Below are positions 7,628 to 14,604 of a stretch of DNA of 46,308 nt, piece after piece; position 1 is the first letter of the stretch; each line of letters begins with the position of its first letter. Under the pieces are notes generated by a model, which saw nothing but the letters and a program-made list of their open reading frames with translations, made no database searches and was not told the DNA's origin. This DNA comes from Patescibacteria group bacterium (GTDB lineage: Bacteria > Patescibacteriota > Saccharimonadia > Saccharimonadales > JAUPVS01), in contig JAUPVS010000006.1 of NCBI GenBank assembly GCA_030916945.1, positions 1-46,308 on the forward strand, read 5' to 3'. A program made the translations under genes and the position numbers.

Positions 7628-8903
7628 GCTTCTGTTGGAGTATTTCGTAGACTTCTGGCGGCATGTCGTGGGTGCCCAAGGCTCGGTAGTCGTAACTATC
7701 TGGTAGCTCAAACTCGTACTTGGATAGCTCAGGGTATCTATGTTGAGCCAGTCGCATAGCGGCTCGACTCTCCTTTATTTCTCCAACACATTCTAGAGGC
7801 TTATCACCGTCAATGCCTAGTAACTGTCGGTAGGTCTTATCTAGGCCAGGATCCTTAAGTAGGTTCTTGCCACTAAATAACGATTCTAGCTTTTCTTGGC
7901 TGACGAAAGGAGTTAAAGCCAAAAACACAAAGGCACATTTAGGGCACTTACCATCCCAAAAAAGATGCGTTGCATCATGTGTAAAGGCTTTATTGCATGA
8001 GCTAAAAACATCACTGTACTTGTCGAAACCCGCTTTGGAGAATTCCTCGGCTATTCTCAGCTCCGACAAAGGCCGAAGAAATGAATAATAGCGAACTGAA
8101 TCGGTACCAAAATTTGTGCCCAGGTACGCCTGGAAGCGCTTTTCAAAATCGGATGACTTTGAGTACTGGTGATTAACCGGCGTGTCCTTGACGTACAGCG
8201 TTGGTTCATTGGCAGACTGCTCGTTAGACACAATGACGTCTTTGTAGCCAGTTAGCAGGGCAACAATAACCCCAGTTGCTGCAAAGATGGCCGAGATGGG
8301 TACATGACCATTGTAAGCGCCAGTATTATTAAGGCTCAATAGTTGTTTGTCCCAACTTCGCTCTACCCAGAAATGGGGTAGACCAATTCTTTTAACGAGT
8401 GGTTCGAGCTGCTTGCGATGGTTGACGCTCCAAGTGGCAACTTTTGGCTGTTCGGCTAAGTACTCTGCCGACAGTAGTGAATCTTTGCCACCACCAATTC
8501 CCACAAGCATACCGCTAAGTTCACCGGGATCGAGGACTTTATCTAGAGTATTATCGCTAGGGAAGTTGATTGGCTTAAGGGGGTCAAGCTTGTTGACATA
8601 CATAAACTCGCCGAGACCCTTCTGATAAGTTTGTTCCAGAAACTCTGCCGTGGCTCGGCTAAGGCCATGGTGTTCGGTGATTATGGTTGGTGCTAGGTAG
8701 GCCTTGTAGTAGGAAACTCCAGCCAGTAAAAACAGACTTTCGCAAGCCTTGTCTAATGTCTCTTTGTTGTATTCTGCGAAAGGGAAGTCAAACCTAAAAG
8801 TCTCGCTAAAATTTAGCTTGTCATCAAAGCTATAGTTCAGGGTCAGTATTTTATTAACTGGGTTGAAAGCGTAATTCTTGAAGATGAATGCTTGGTAATT
8901 CAT
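7620..8903 (-). CDS. murL: UDP-MurNAc-L-Ala-L-Glu epimerase (MurL)
   Basis: A 427-aa protein resembling MurL, the ATP-dependent enzyme described in Xanthomonas that epimerises the terminal L-Glu of UDP-MurNAc-L-Ala-L-Glu to D-Glu. A phosphate-binding GIGGGKDSLLSAEYL motif (about residues 135-150) is clear. A Cys-containing region SSCNKAF...DGKCPKCAFVFLAL lies in the C-terminal half, as expected for this family (older annotations call it a hypothetical or endonuclease-domain protein). The start ATG overlaps the murD stop as ATGA, so the two are translationally coupled. This pairing supports the function: MurD adds L-Glu and MurL inverts it. I see no glutamate racemase in the window, but the rest of the genome is not visible. 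Confidence 0.87.
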   Translation of the reverse strand: MNYQAFIFKNYAFNPVNKILTLNYSFDDKLNFSETFRFDFPFAEYNKETLDKACESLFLLAGVSYYKAYLAPTIITEHHGLSRATAEFLEQTYQKGLGEFMYVNKLDPLKPINFPSDNTLDKVLDPGELSGMLVGIGGGKDSLLSAEYLAEQPKVATWSVNHRKQLEPLVKRIGLPHFWVERSWDKQLLSLNNTGAYNGHVPISAIFAATGVIVALLTGYKDVIVSNEQSANEPTLYVKDTPVNHQYSKSSDFEKRFQAYLGTNFGTDSVRYYSFLRPLSELRIAEEFSKAGFDKYSDVFSSCNKAFTHDATHLFWDGKCPKCAFVFLALTPFVSQEKLESLFSGKNLLKDPGLDKTYRQLLGIDGDKPLECVGEIKESRAAMRLAQHRYPELSKYEFELPDSYDYRALGTHDMPPEVYEILQQKLN

Positions 8904-10228
8904 AGAGCTAAAACCGCCTGCTTAAACTGATTGCCGCGGTCCTCAAAGTTTTTAAACATATCAAAGCTGGCAAATCCTGGTGTTAGTATAACGCTGCCAT
9001 TGGCTGGCATTGCCTCAAAGGCCTGGGTAACTATATCCTTCATTGTCTCGGCTTTCGATACACTATAGTTCTCGAATCCGGCTTTGCTAAGTGCTTCAGA
9101 TAGACGTTGGGCACTTTCGCCAATCAATAAGACTTTAGTCAATTCAGTCTGGTGTGCAGAAACGCTTTGCGCCAAACCAGATAAATCCAGCTGGCGATCA
9201 AAGCCGCCAAGAATCAGTACTTTATTACCACTAATTGCTTCGATTGCTGCACCGGCTGCTTCTGGGGTAGCGGCGAAAGAATCATTGTAGAAATTTGTGC
9301 TACCAATAGTGCGCACTAGCTCTAGGCGATGCTCCAGCCCCTTAAAATTGCGCACAACTTGCTGGATAATGCTGGGGTTTTGGCCGATGATCTGCCAGGT
9401 GGCGGCGATGGCGGCACAAACATTTTCAATATTGTGGCGACCTAGTAGGGCAATGTCGCTGGCTTGGCAAACGGCTACGTCGTCCATGTAGATGGTGTCA
9501 CCTTTAAGATAGGCGCCAGTGGTTTGCTTGGGCTCAGCACCTGGTCCGGGGACTTCGTAGCTGATGCGACTAGCGGCCGGTGAAACACTGACCACCTGCT
9601 GAGACTGGGCGTTATTGCGGTTGAACACCACAATATCAGTTTCGGTTTGGTGAGCGAACAGGTTTTGCTTGGCGTGCAGGTAGTCGTCCATGTCGGTGTG
9701 CCAGTTAAGGTGTTCTGGGACAACCATCAGGCAGACAGCAATGTGCGGTGAGTGTTTTTGATCGGATAGCTGGAAACTGGATTGTTCTAAGACCACCCAA
9801 TCGTTGGCTTGAATACCGGCCTCGAGCAGACTAAGCGCTGGTACGCCAATGTTGCCACCCAAGTGAACAGTCTGGCCGGCAGCCTTAAGTATTTCGTAAA
9901 TTAGCGTCGAAGTCGTGCCTTTACCCTTGGTGCCCGTGACCCCAATAATGTTTTTAGTCGGGCAGACCTTGTAGAACTCGTTAGTTACAGTAGTGACTTT
10001 AGCTAGCACTGTCGCATCAATATCGCTTGGTTTTAGGCCCGGGCTACGGACAATTAGGTCAAAACGATCGAGGCCCTTCAGGTAATCAGGCCCAAGCTGG
10101 CCATCCACACCTTCGGGAAGTACCAAAGCTTGGTTTTGGTCGCAAATAGTGATCTGGTTATCGGGTTTTTGCCAGTACTTTAGGGCGGCCTGTCCTTCGG
10201 CGCCAAATCCTAATAGTGCGATGTTCAT
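8900..10228 (-). CDS. murD: UDP-MurNAc-L-alanine:glutamate ligase (MurD, probably the L-Glu type MurD2)
   Basis: A 442-aa Mur ligase. The N-terminal Rossmann-like domain carries GFGAEGQAAL. The ATP-binding loop is GVTGTKGKGTTSTLI (about residues 98-112). Family marks follow: the QSSFQL segment, a HLNWH motif with downstream lysine (the carbamylated-Lys region), the NxxN-type LLGRHNIENVCAAIAAT, and a C-terminal domain with HRLELV, YNDSFAATPEAA and ILGGFDR. It catalyses the second amino-acid addition of the peptidoglycan stem peptide in the cytoplasm. Coupling to murL suggests it uses L-Glu rather than D-Glu (inference). It starts 9 bases after a receiver gene in the same direction. Confidence 0.93.
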   Translation of the reverse strand: MNIALLGFGAEGQAALKYWQKPDNQITICDQNQALVLPEGVDGQLGPDYLKGLDRFDLIVRSPGLKPSDIDATVLAKVTTVTNEFYKVCPTKNIIGVTGTKGKGTTSTLIYEILKAAGQTVHLGGNIGVPALSLLEAGIQANDWVVLEQSSFQLSDQKHSPHIAVCLMVVPEHLNWHTDMDDYLHAKQNLFAHQTETDIVVFNRNNAQSQQVVSVSPAASRISYEVPGPGAEPKQTTGAYLKGDTIYMDDVAVCQASDIALLGRHNIENVCAAIAATWQIIGQNPSIIQQVVRNFKGLEHRLELVRTIGSTNFYNDSFAATPEAAGAAIEAISGNKVLILGGFDRQLDLSGLAQSVSAHQTELTKVLLIGESAQRLSEALSKAGFENYSVSKAETMKDIVTQAFEAMPANGSVILTPGFASFDMFKNFEDRGNQFKQAVLAL

Positions 10229-10237
10229 GGATACAGT

Positions 10238-10609
10238 TTAAGCGCTGAGCTGCTTTTTGACCAACTCGGCAACCTGACGCGGCGTCATGTCGGCCTTAAG
10301 TATCACGGCCACGACACCCATCTGCTTAACGGCTTCAGGAATTTCTTGCTCACCCATGTTGGTAAGAATAACCACTTTAATGCTTTTACCCCAGGTAGTC
10401 TTGCGCATCTTGGCCAACATTTCATCGCCGTTCATCTCGGGCATCATCAGGTCGAGCAGAATAATATCAGGCTTCATGCTCTCGGCTAGTTCTAGACCAA
10501 TTTTGCCATTCTCGGCCGTTTCGACTTCGTAGCCTTCGGCCTCGAACTTAATGCGGTACATCTGCGAGATAGCTTGGTCATCTTCAATAATCGCAATTTT
10601 TGTTGCCAT
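10238..10609 (-). CDS. Receiver-only response regulator (CheY-like), paralog 1
   Basis: A 123-aa single REC domain with no output domain. The acidic pocket is E9/D10/D11, the phospho-acceptor D53 lies in LLDLMMP, the switch Thr is in VILTN, and the conserved Lys is in LKADMTP. It would relay phosphate or bind a partner protein. It is the first gene of an apparent operon with murD (9-base gap) and murL. It shares the unusual I/L-T-N...K-A-x-x-T-P ending with the two neighbouring receivers, so the three are paralogs. A TAGAAT box ends 6 bases before the ATG, giving a probable leaderless message. Confidence 0.92.
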   Translation of the reverse strand: MATKIAIIEDDQAISQMYRIKFEAEGYEVETAENGKIGLELAESMKPDIILLDLMMPEMNGDEMLAKMRKTTWGKSIKVVILTNMGEQEIPEAVKQMGVVAVILKADMTPRQVAELVKKQLSA

Positions 10610-10615
10610 AGGGTA

Positions 10616-10644
10616 ATTCTAGGTGAAATTTGCCCCAAGTACAA
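10616..10644 (-). promoter_or_regulatory. Promoter of the receiver-murD-murL operon
   Basis: On the minus strand TTGTAC (10644-10639), 17 bases, TAGAAT (10621-10616), then 6 bases to the ATG at 10609. No Shine-Dalgarno site. Confidence 0.72.
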
Positions 10645-10664
10645 TGGCCGACAAATAGATTTGC

Positions 10665-11042
10665 TTATAAAAGTATATCTTTAACAGCCTTTACCACTTT
10701 GGCGGGAGTGTAGTGGGCCTTAACAATGTATTGATCGTAGTGAAGTTTAAGGAACTTCTTGGGAGCCTCTTTTTCGTTGATGTTGGTCATGATTATTACT
10801 TTCATGTCTTTAGCCCACGACAACCGTTGCAGTTTTTCCAGCACGTCTTCGCCGCCAATAGTTGGTATTTTAATATCTAACAGTAGAACATCAGGGCGTA
10901 AACGAACCGCCATCTTAAGTGCTTGCACACCGTCCTCGGCTGTTTCGATTTGGATTCCCTCATTAGCAAATTTGAGGCGATACATTTCCCGTATCGCCTC
11001 GTCATCCTCGACTAAAAGTATCGTCTTATTTCTGGGCACCAT
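10665..11042 (-). CDS. Receiver-only response regulator, paralog 2
   Basis: A 125-aa single REC domain: acidic pocket E12/D13/D14, phospho-acceptor D56 in LLLDIKIP, switch Thr in IIMTN, and Lys in YIVKAHYTP. There is no output domain. It is closest to paralog 3, with which it shares the YIVKAHYTP ending. A TATTAT box lies just upstream; if that is the -10, transcription would start near the GTG codon directly after the ATG, so the true start may be GTG at 11039. It probably serves a hybrid or membrane histidine kinase; the nearest kinase is at 14.6-16.8 kb. Confidence 0.9.
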   Translation of the reverse strand: MVPRNKTILLVEDDEAIREMYRLKFANEGIQIETAEDGVQALKMAVRLRPDVLLLDIKIPTIGGEDVLEKLQRLSWAKDMKVIIMTNINEKEAPKKFLKLHYDQYIVKAHYTPAKVVKAVKDILL

Positions 11043-11109
11043 CAGATAATAGCGTGTCTGCCGGCAGAGTCAATCTTGCTTTTTTTGGCAAAACAACACT
11101 AGTAAGTTG

Positions 11110-11493
11110 CTATGACATAACTTCGCGCACAATATCAACGACTTGCGCAGGTGTGTAGTGCGCCTTAACTATGTAGCGGTCGACGTTGAGTAGGCGTAAG
11201 TTATGGGGCGCCTCGTCCTTACTTATGTTCGTTAGAACAATAACTTTAATTGCTGCGCCCCAATTTTTCTTGCGGAGCTTGGCCAGCATGGCTTCGCCAT
11301 TCATGATGGGCATTTTTAAATCTAATAGAATAAGGGTTGGCTTTTCGGCTTCACATAGCGCCAAGCCCTCTTGACCGTTGACGGCCGTTATGACATTAAA
11401 CCCAGACAGCGACAGTTTAAGTCGATACATCTCGCAAATAGCCGGTTCATCTTCGACGATGAGGATTTTTTGAGGTTGATTCTTACTGCTCAT
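11110..11493 (-). CDS. Receiver-only response regulator, paralog 3
   Basis: A 127-aa single REC domain: acidic pocket E14/D15/E16, phospho-acceptor D58 in LLDLKMP, switch Thr in VLTN and Lys in YIVKAHYTP. The frame is open upstream to 11595, but the ATG at 11493 is preferred: it begins MSSKNQPQKILIVEDE with normal receiver length, a G-run (GGGGG) sits about 10 bases upstream, and the upstream extension is not receiver-like. It is divergent from the 346-aa-frame gene, with about 145 bases between the starts. Confidence 0.88.
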   Translation of the reverse strand: MSSKNQPQKILIVEDEPAICEMYRLKLSLSGFNVITAVNGQEGLALCEAEKPTLILLDLKMPIMNGEAMLAKLRKKNWGAAIKVIVLTNISKDEAPHNLRLLNVDRYIVKAHYTPAQVVDIVREVMS

Positions 11494-11639
11494 GCTTGCA
11501 TAACCCCCGGTAATGTTACTTGACATTATACTCGTCTTATGATAGAATGCCAACAGTACTTTAGAAGATAGAAGCGTCCGCTCACATCTGTTCAAACAGT
11601 TGTTGGCGGCGCTTTTTGTCTATATTAAGGAGAAATAAT

Positions 11640-12656
11640 ATGAGCGCAACCGAACAATCCGGACGAACACCACTCGACGTCAACATGATGTTTCGTGGTG
11701 GCGAATGGCCTCCTGTCACACCTCAGCACCATGAAGTGGTCGTTGACTCTGTTATTTCTGAAACCCCCCTTGTACAAGAGTTTATTGGCGAAGTTTTACC
11801 AGTTGCTGTCGAAAAAGCTGCAGAAGACTCGACTCAACGCCTTCCAAGGGTTAGAGCCGTTGGCGCTGCTGTTATAGAAGACGTTAGTCAAAGTGAGCAC
11901 AAGGTCAAGACAGCATCGCTGTTGGCAGCCACGATTATTTCGCAAGCGGCCGACAGGGCACGCCTTTCGGTTATTCTGGTGCCTCACCTTGCAACCAAAG
12001 TTCTAACCGAGACCCAGTCTCCTACTCAAGCTGCAATTGTTGGCGCGGCAACTTATTTTGCATGGAGTGGTGCAACTGGTGAAATTCTTAACCGCGGTTT
12101 GAATCAACTACCCGGTGCTACCAAACAGTTTAAAGAAGAGTTCCCGGTTGTAGTTGATCTATTCCGTGACTCGCTGCCTGGTATGAACGACGATGCTAAA
12201 AATATACCTAATAAAACCGCCGAAGAAGAAATAATGACCGAAGCTATTGAGTCGGAAGAGATTCAAAAGAGGGCTAGTCGCATAGGTGCATTTATTTCCA
12301 AGCACGGTAAAAGAGGTGTAACTGGCGCGGCAATTGGTTCAACCGCCTTTGTGGCCACGGCTTCGGTTGATGGTTTTACAAGTCGGCAAAAGACCAAGTT
12401 GAATTTGTCGGTAGCGACCGACGCTTCGGCAGTTGTGGCCGGTGTGGTAGCAGGCGTGGGGCAGGCTCTTATGGAGTTGCCCAAGCATGGTTACTACTGG
12501 CAAGCTAAATATGCCAGTGACGTGGTGACCGACTTGCGTTTCTGGTATGCCCTTGCCGGTGCAAGCGTGGTTAGTGAATATGTTGATAACCGCAAGAAGA
12601 TGAAAGAGCTAGCCGAAAAGCATCACGATACGTTGGCTGTTCCTGAAGAGCAGTAA
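11640..12656 (+). CDS. Unknown alanine-rich hydrophobic protein
   Basis: A 338-aa protein from the ATG at 11640, chosen over an upstream in-frame ATG at 11616 because AAGGAG lies at 11627-11632. The N-terminal 90 residues are polar. Two blocks of weakly hydrophobic Ala/Val/Gly-rich helices follow (about 95-160 and 235-310), separated by a charged segment. It may be a membrane or membrane-associated protein, with the charged C-terminal helix in the cytoplasm. It ends 3 bases before the decarboxylase start and is likely co-translated with it. I do not recognise the family. Its place at the head of the decarboxylase-acyltransferase-kinase run makes a role in that system possible. Confidence 0.8.
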   Translation: MSATEQSGRTPLDVNMMFRGGEWPPVTPQHHEVVVDSVISETPLVQEFIGEVLPVAVEKAAEDSTQRLPRVRAVGAAVIEDVSQSEHKVKTASLLAATIISQAADRARLSVILVPHLATKVLTETQSPTQAAIVGAATYFAWSGATGEILNRGLNQLPGATKQFKEEFPVVVDLFRDSLPGMNDDAKNIPNKTAEEEIMTEAIESEEIQKRASRIGAFISKHGKRGVTGAAIGSTAFVATASVDGFTSRQKTKLNLSVATDASAVVAGVVAGVGQALMELPKHGYYWQAKYASDVVTDLRFWYALAGASVVSEYVDNRKKMKELAEKHHDTLAVPEEQ

Positions 12657-12659
12657 GTT

Positions 12660-13847
12660 ATGGTATATTTACAAGAATTAGTAAAACAAAAAGGCAAGAA
12701 CGTGCTAAAAAAAGAACAACAAGCTTGGATAACCAGACTAAAGGGCATGCCACACAAGACACCATTCATGGTGACTGACTTGGCTATTGTCCACGAGAAC
12801 GCCAAAGTTATTACAGAAGCTCTACCAAGAGTCGGTATTTACTACGCTATAAAGAGTAATTCAGATGAGCGTATTATCGAAACTATTGACCCGATCGTGG
12901 CTGGTTATGACATCGCTTCATTAGGTGAATACAAGCACCTAAAGAATTTAGGTGTTGCCAGTGAACGGATGCTGTACAGCAATCCGGTAAAGATCCCGGA
13001 ACACATACAGAAAACCTACGAGGGTGGTGTTCGTCACTTTGCCTTTGATAGCATGGATGAAATATCTAAGTTATCGACTTACGCTCCTGGTTCAGAAGTT
13101 TACCTGCGTATTAAAGTGTCCGACTATGGTAGCCGCTTCCCGCTTTCTAAGAAGTTTGGCGTCGACCCATTGCACGCTGTTGCCTATATGGATATGGCGG
13201 CCGAAAAGGGTCTTAAACCAACCGGTTTGGCCTTTCATGTTGGGTCGCAGTCAGAAAACCCGCACTCTTGGGCAGTGGCCTTCGAAACTTGTGGTGAGAT
13301 TATTAAGAAATTGTCAGCCGTTGGCATCGACATTAGCTTTATTAATATCGGCGGTGGTTTCCCTGCCTCTTACACGGAACGGATTAACTCACTTAAGCAA
13401 ATCGCCGACATTATTAATAAGTCGATTACCAAGCACATTCCAGACCATGTTAAGATTGTCGCTGAACCGGGACGTTTTATCTCGGCTACATCAAGCGTCA
13501 TTGTAACTTCTGTAATTGGGCGCGAAACCCGTGGTTCAAGCGACTGGTTGTTTATTGACATGGGTGTTTTCCAAGGCTTGTTGGAACCGCTAGAAATTGA
13601 CTCGTGGCGTTATCCAATCTTTACTAACTATGGTAAAAAGGCGGCCGCTTTTTCTAAAAGCTTTGTGCTAACCGGCCCAACCTGTGATGCCTATGACACA
13701 CTTGGTTTAGACTATGAGCTACCGTCGAACCTAAAAATGGGTGACAGGCTCTATATTGGTTCGGCTGGTGCCTATACCAAGGTATATGCCAGCAACTTCA
13801 ATGGTTTTAGCCCACCCAAGACCTATTACCTAGAAAATCAAAAATAA
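12660..13847 (+). CDS. Ornithine decarboxylase-like PLP enzyme (fold type III)
   Basis: A 395-aa member of the alanine-racemase-fold decarboxylases. The PLP lysine is K65 in YYAIKSN. FHVGSQ, INIGGGFP (phosphate-binding Gly loop) and AEPGRF follow. The catalytic-site motif is GPTCDAYD (C342, D343). The Cys-Asp pair is typical of ornithine/lysine decarboxylases, whereas diaminopimelate decarboxylases usually have Cys-Glu. The likely reaction is decarboxylation of ornithine (or lysine) to putrescine (cadaverine), but DAP decarboxylation cannot be excluded. It begins 3 bases after the preceding stop, and a TATAAT box lies in the 37-base gap before the acyltransferase gene. Confidence 0.88.
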   Translation: MVYLQELVKQKGKNVLKKEQQAWITRLKGMPHKTPFMVTDLAIVHENAKVITEALPRVGIYYAIKSNSDERIIETIDPIVAGYDIASLGEYKHLKNLGVASERMLYSNPVKIPEHIQKTYEGGVRHFAFDSMDEISKLSTYAPGSEVYLRIKVSDYGSRFPLSKKFGVDPLHAVAYMDMAAEKGLKPTGLAFHVGSQSENPHSWAVAFETCGEIIKKLSAVGIDISFINIGGGFPASYTERINSLKQIADIINKSITKHIPDHVKIVAEPGRFISATSSVIVTSVIGRETRGSSDWLFIDMGVFQGLLEPLEIDSWRYPIFTNYGKKAAAFSKSFVLTGPTCDAYDTLGLDYELPSNLKMGDRLYIGSAGAYTKVYASNFNGFSPPKTYYLENQK

Positions 13848-13850
13848 GCG

Positions 13851-13856
13851 TATAAT
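13851..13856 (+). promoter_or_regulatory. -10 box before the acyltransferase gene
   Basis: TATAAT lies right after the decarboxylase stop; AAAGGA at 13870-13875 is the ribosome site for the ATG at 13885. It would allow separate expression of the acyltransferase and kinase. Confidence 0.55.
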
Positions 13857-13884
13857 TTAAAACATAAACAAAGGAACAAACACC

Positions 13885-14604
13885 ATGGCACTAGAAGCAG
13901 TCGATCGCCCAGAAACCCAAGAGGACAAAATCGGACCTGGGCATGATGAGATTCTATTAATTACCGACCACCAAAGCGCTGAGTGGTTAGCCGCTCAAGG
14001 CGTAGAGGTTGATGTATTTATTGAAAAGGGCTACGTAAAAAATGCTGAAGAGCTTACCGCCGAATATGCTCCTTATGAAGACGCTAGCGTATTTATTGGT
14101 GTTAAGCGTCACGGTCAAACGATTGGTAGCGCTCGACTAACAACGCCCGACGAAAACGGCTTCAAGACAATTAATGATGCCCGCGCCGGCAAGCTCAACG
14201 TAACAGAGGAGGGCTGGGCATTACTATCTAAATTTGATCTTGATACCCAAGGTTTCGAAGTCGGCACCATGGCAATTAAAGATGGTTTTAGGAGTGGTCC
14301 GTTTGCACCAGATAGTGTTTCGGCTAGTGTCTACGCTGGTATCGTGTCTTACACCAAGAGATATGCCGATCAACAGGGTAGAGACGAGAGAGGCTTTGTT
14401 TTGGCCAGTTTTGATCAGCACTTCTTCGATAACTTTTCATCAGCGTTTGGGGAATCCGTCCAACCCCTGGGTCCAGAGCAAATGTATATGGGCTCACTGA
14501 CAATACCAGTTATTATTGATGTCGAAAAATTATTAAGTGATGACGTATCTGGTCTGAGCCCATTGCTCGAGTCCTTATCGCAGGCCACGCAATCGGATGT
14601 CTAG
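13885..14604 (+). CDS. GNAT-fold acyltransferase resembling LuxI / N-acyl amino acid synthases
   Basis: A 239-aa soluble protein. The arrangement is that of autoinducer-synthase-like GNATs: an N-terminal lead with a conserved F-I-E-K-G-Y segment, a strand GVKRHGQTIGSARLTTP (like the V-G-x-x-R-L strand of LuxI), then FEVGTMAIKDGFRSG (like the W-E-x-S-R-F-x-V segment). A helical segment SASVYAGIVSYTKRYA follows. The C-terminal part, LASFDQHFFDNFSSAFG, is like the acyl-pocket helix region. It would transfer an acyl group from acyl-CoA or acyl-ACP to a small molecule. The neighbouring amine-producing decarboxylase suggests an amine acceptor (inference). Its stop overlaps the kinase start by 8 bases, so the two are coupled. 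The family call rests on pattern only. Confidence 0.6.
   Translation: MALEAVDRPETQEDKIGPGHDEILLITDHQSAEWLAAQGVEVDVFIEKGYVKNAEELTAEYAPYEDASVFIGVKRHGQTIGSARLTTPDENGFKTINDARAGKLNVTEEGWALLSKFDLDTQGFEVGTMAIKDGFRSGPFAPDSVSASVYAGIVSYTKRYADQQGRDERGFVLASFDQHFFDNFSSAFGESVQPLGPEQMYMGSLTIPVIIDVEKLLSDDVSGLSPLLESLSQATQSDV

Noticed and set aside
7620-8903. Calling the PP-loop-containing protein a tRNA-modifying or asparagine synthetase-like enzyme
   Set aside because: GGGKDS alone fits that, but the whole layout and the ATGA coupling to murD fit MurL much better.
12660-13847. Naming the decarboxylase lysA (diaminopimelate decarboxylase)
   Set aside because: The active-site motif GPTCDAYD has Cys-Asp, more like ornithine decarboxylases; lysA is kept only as an alternative.
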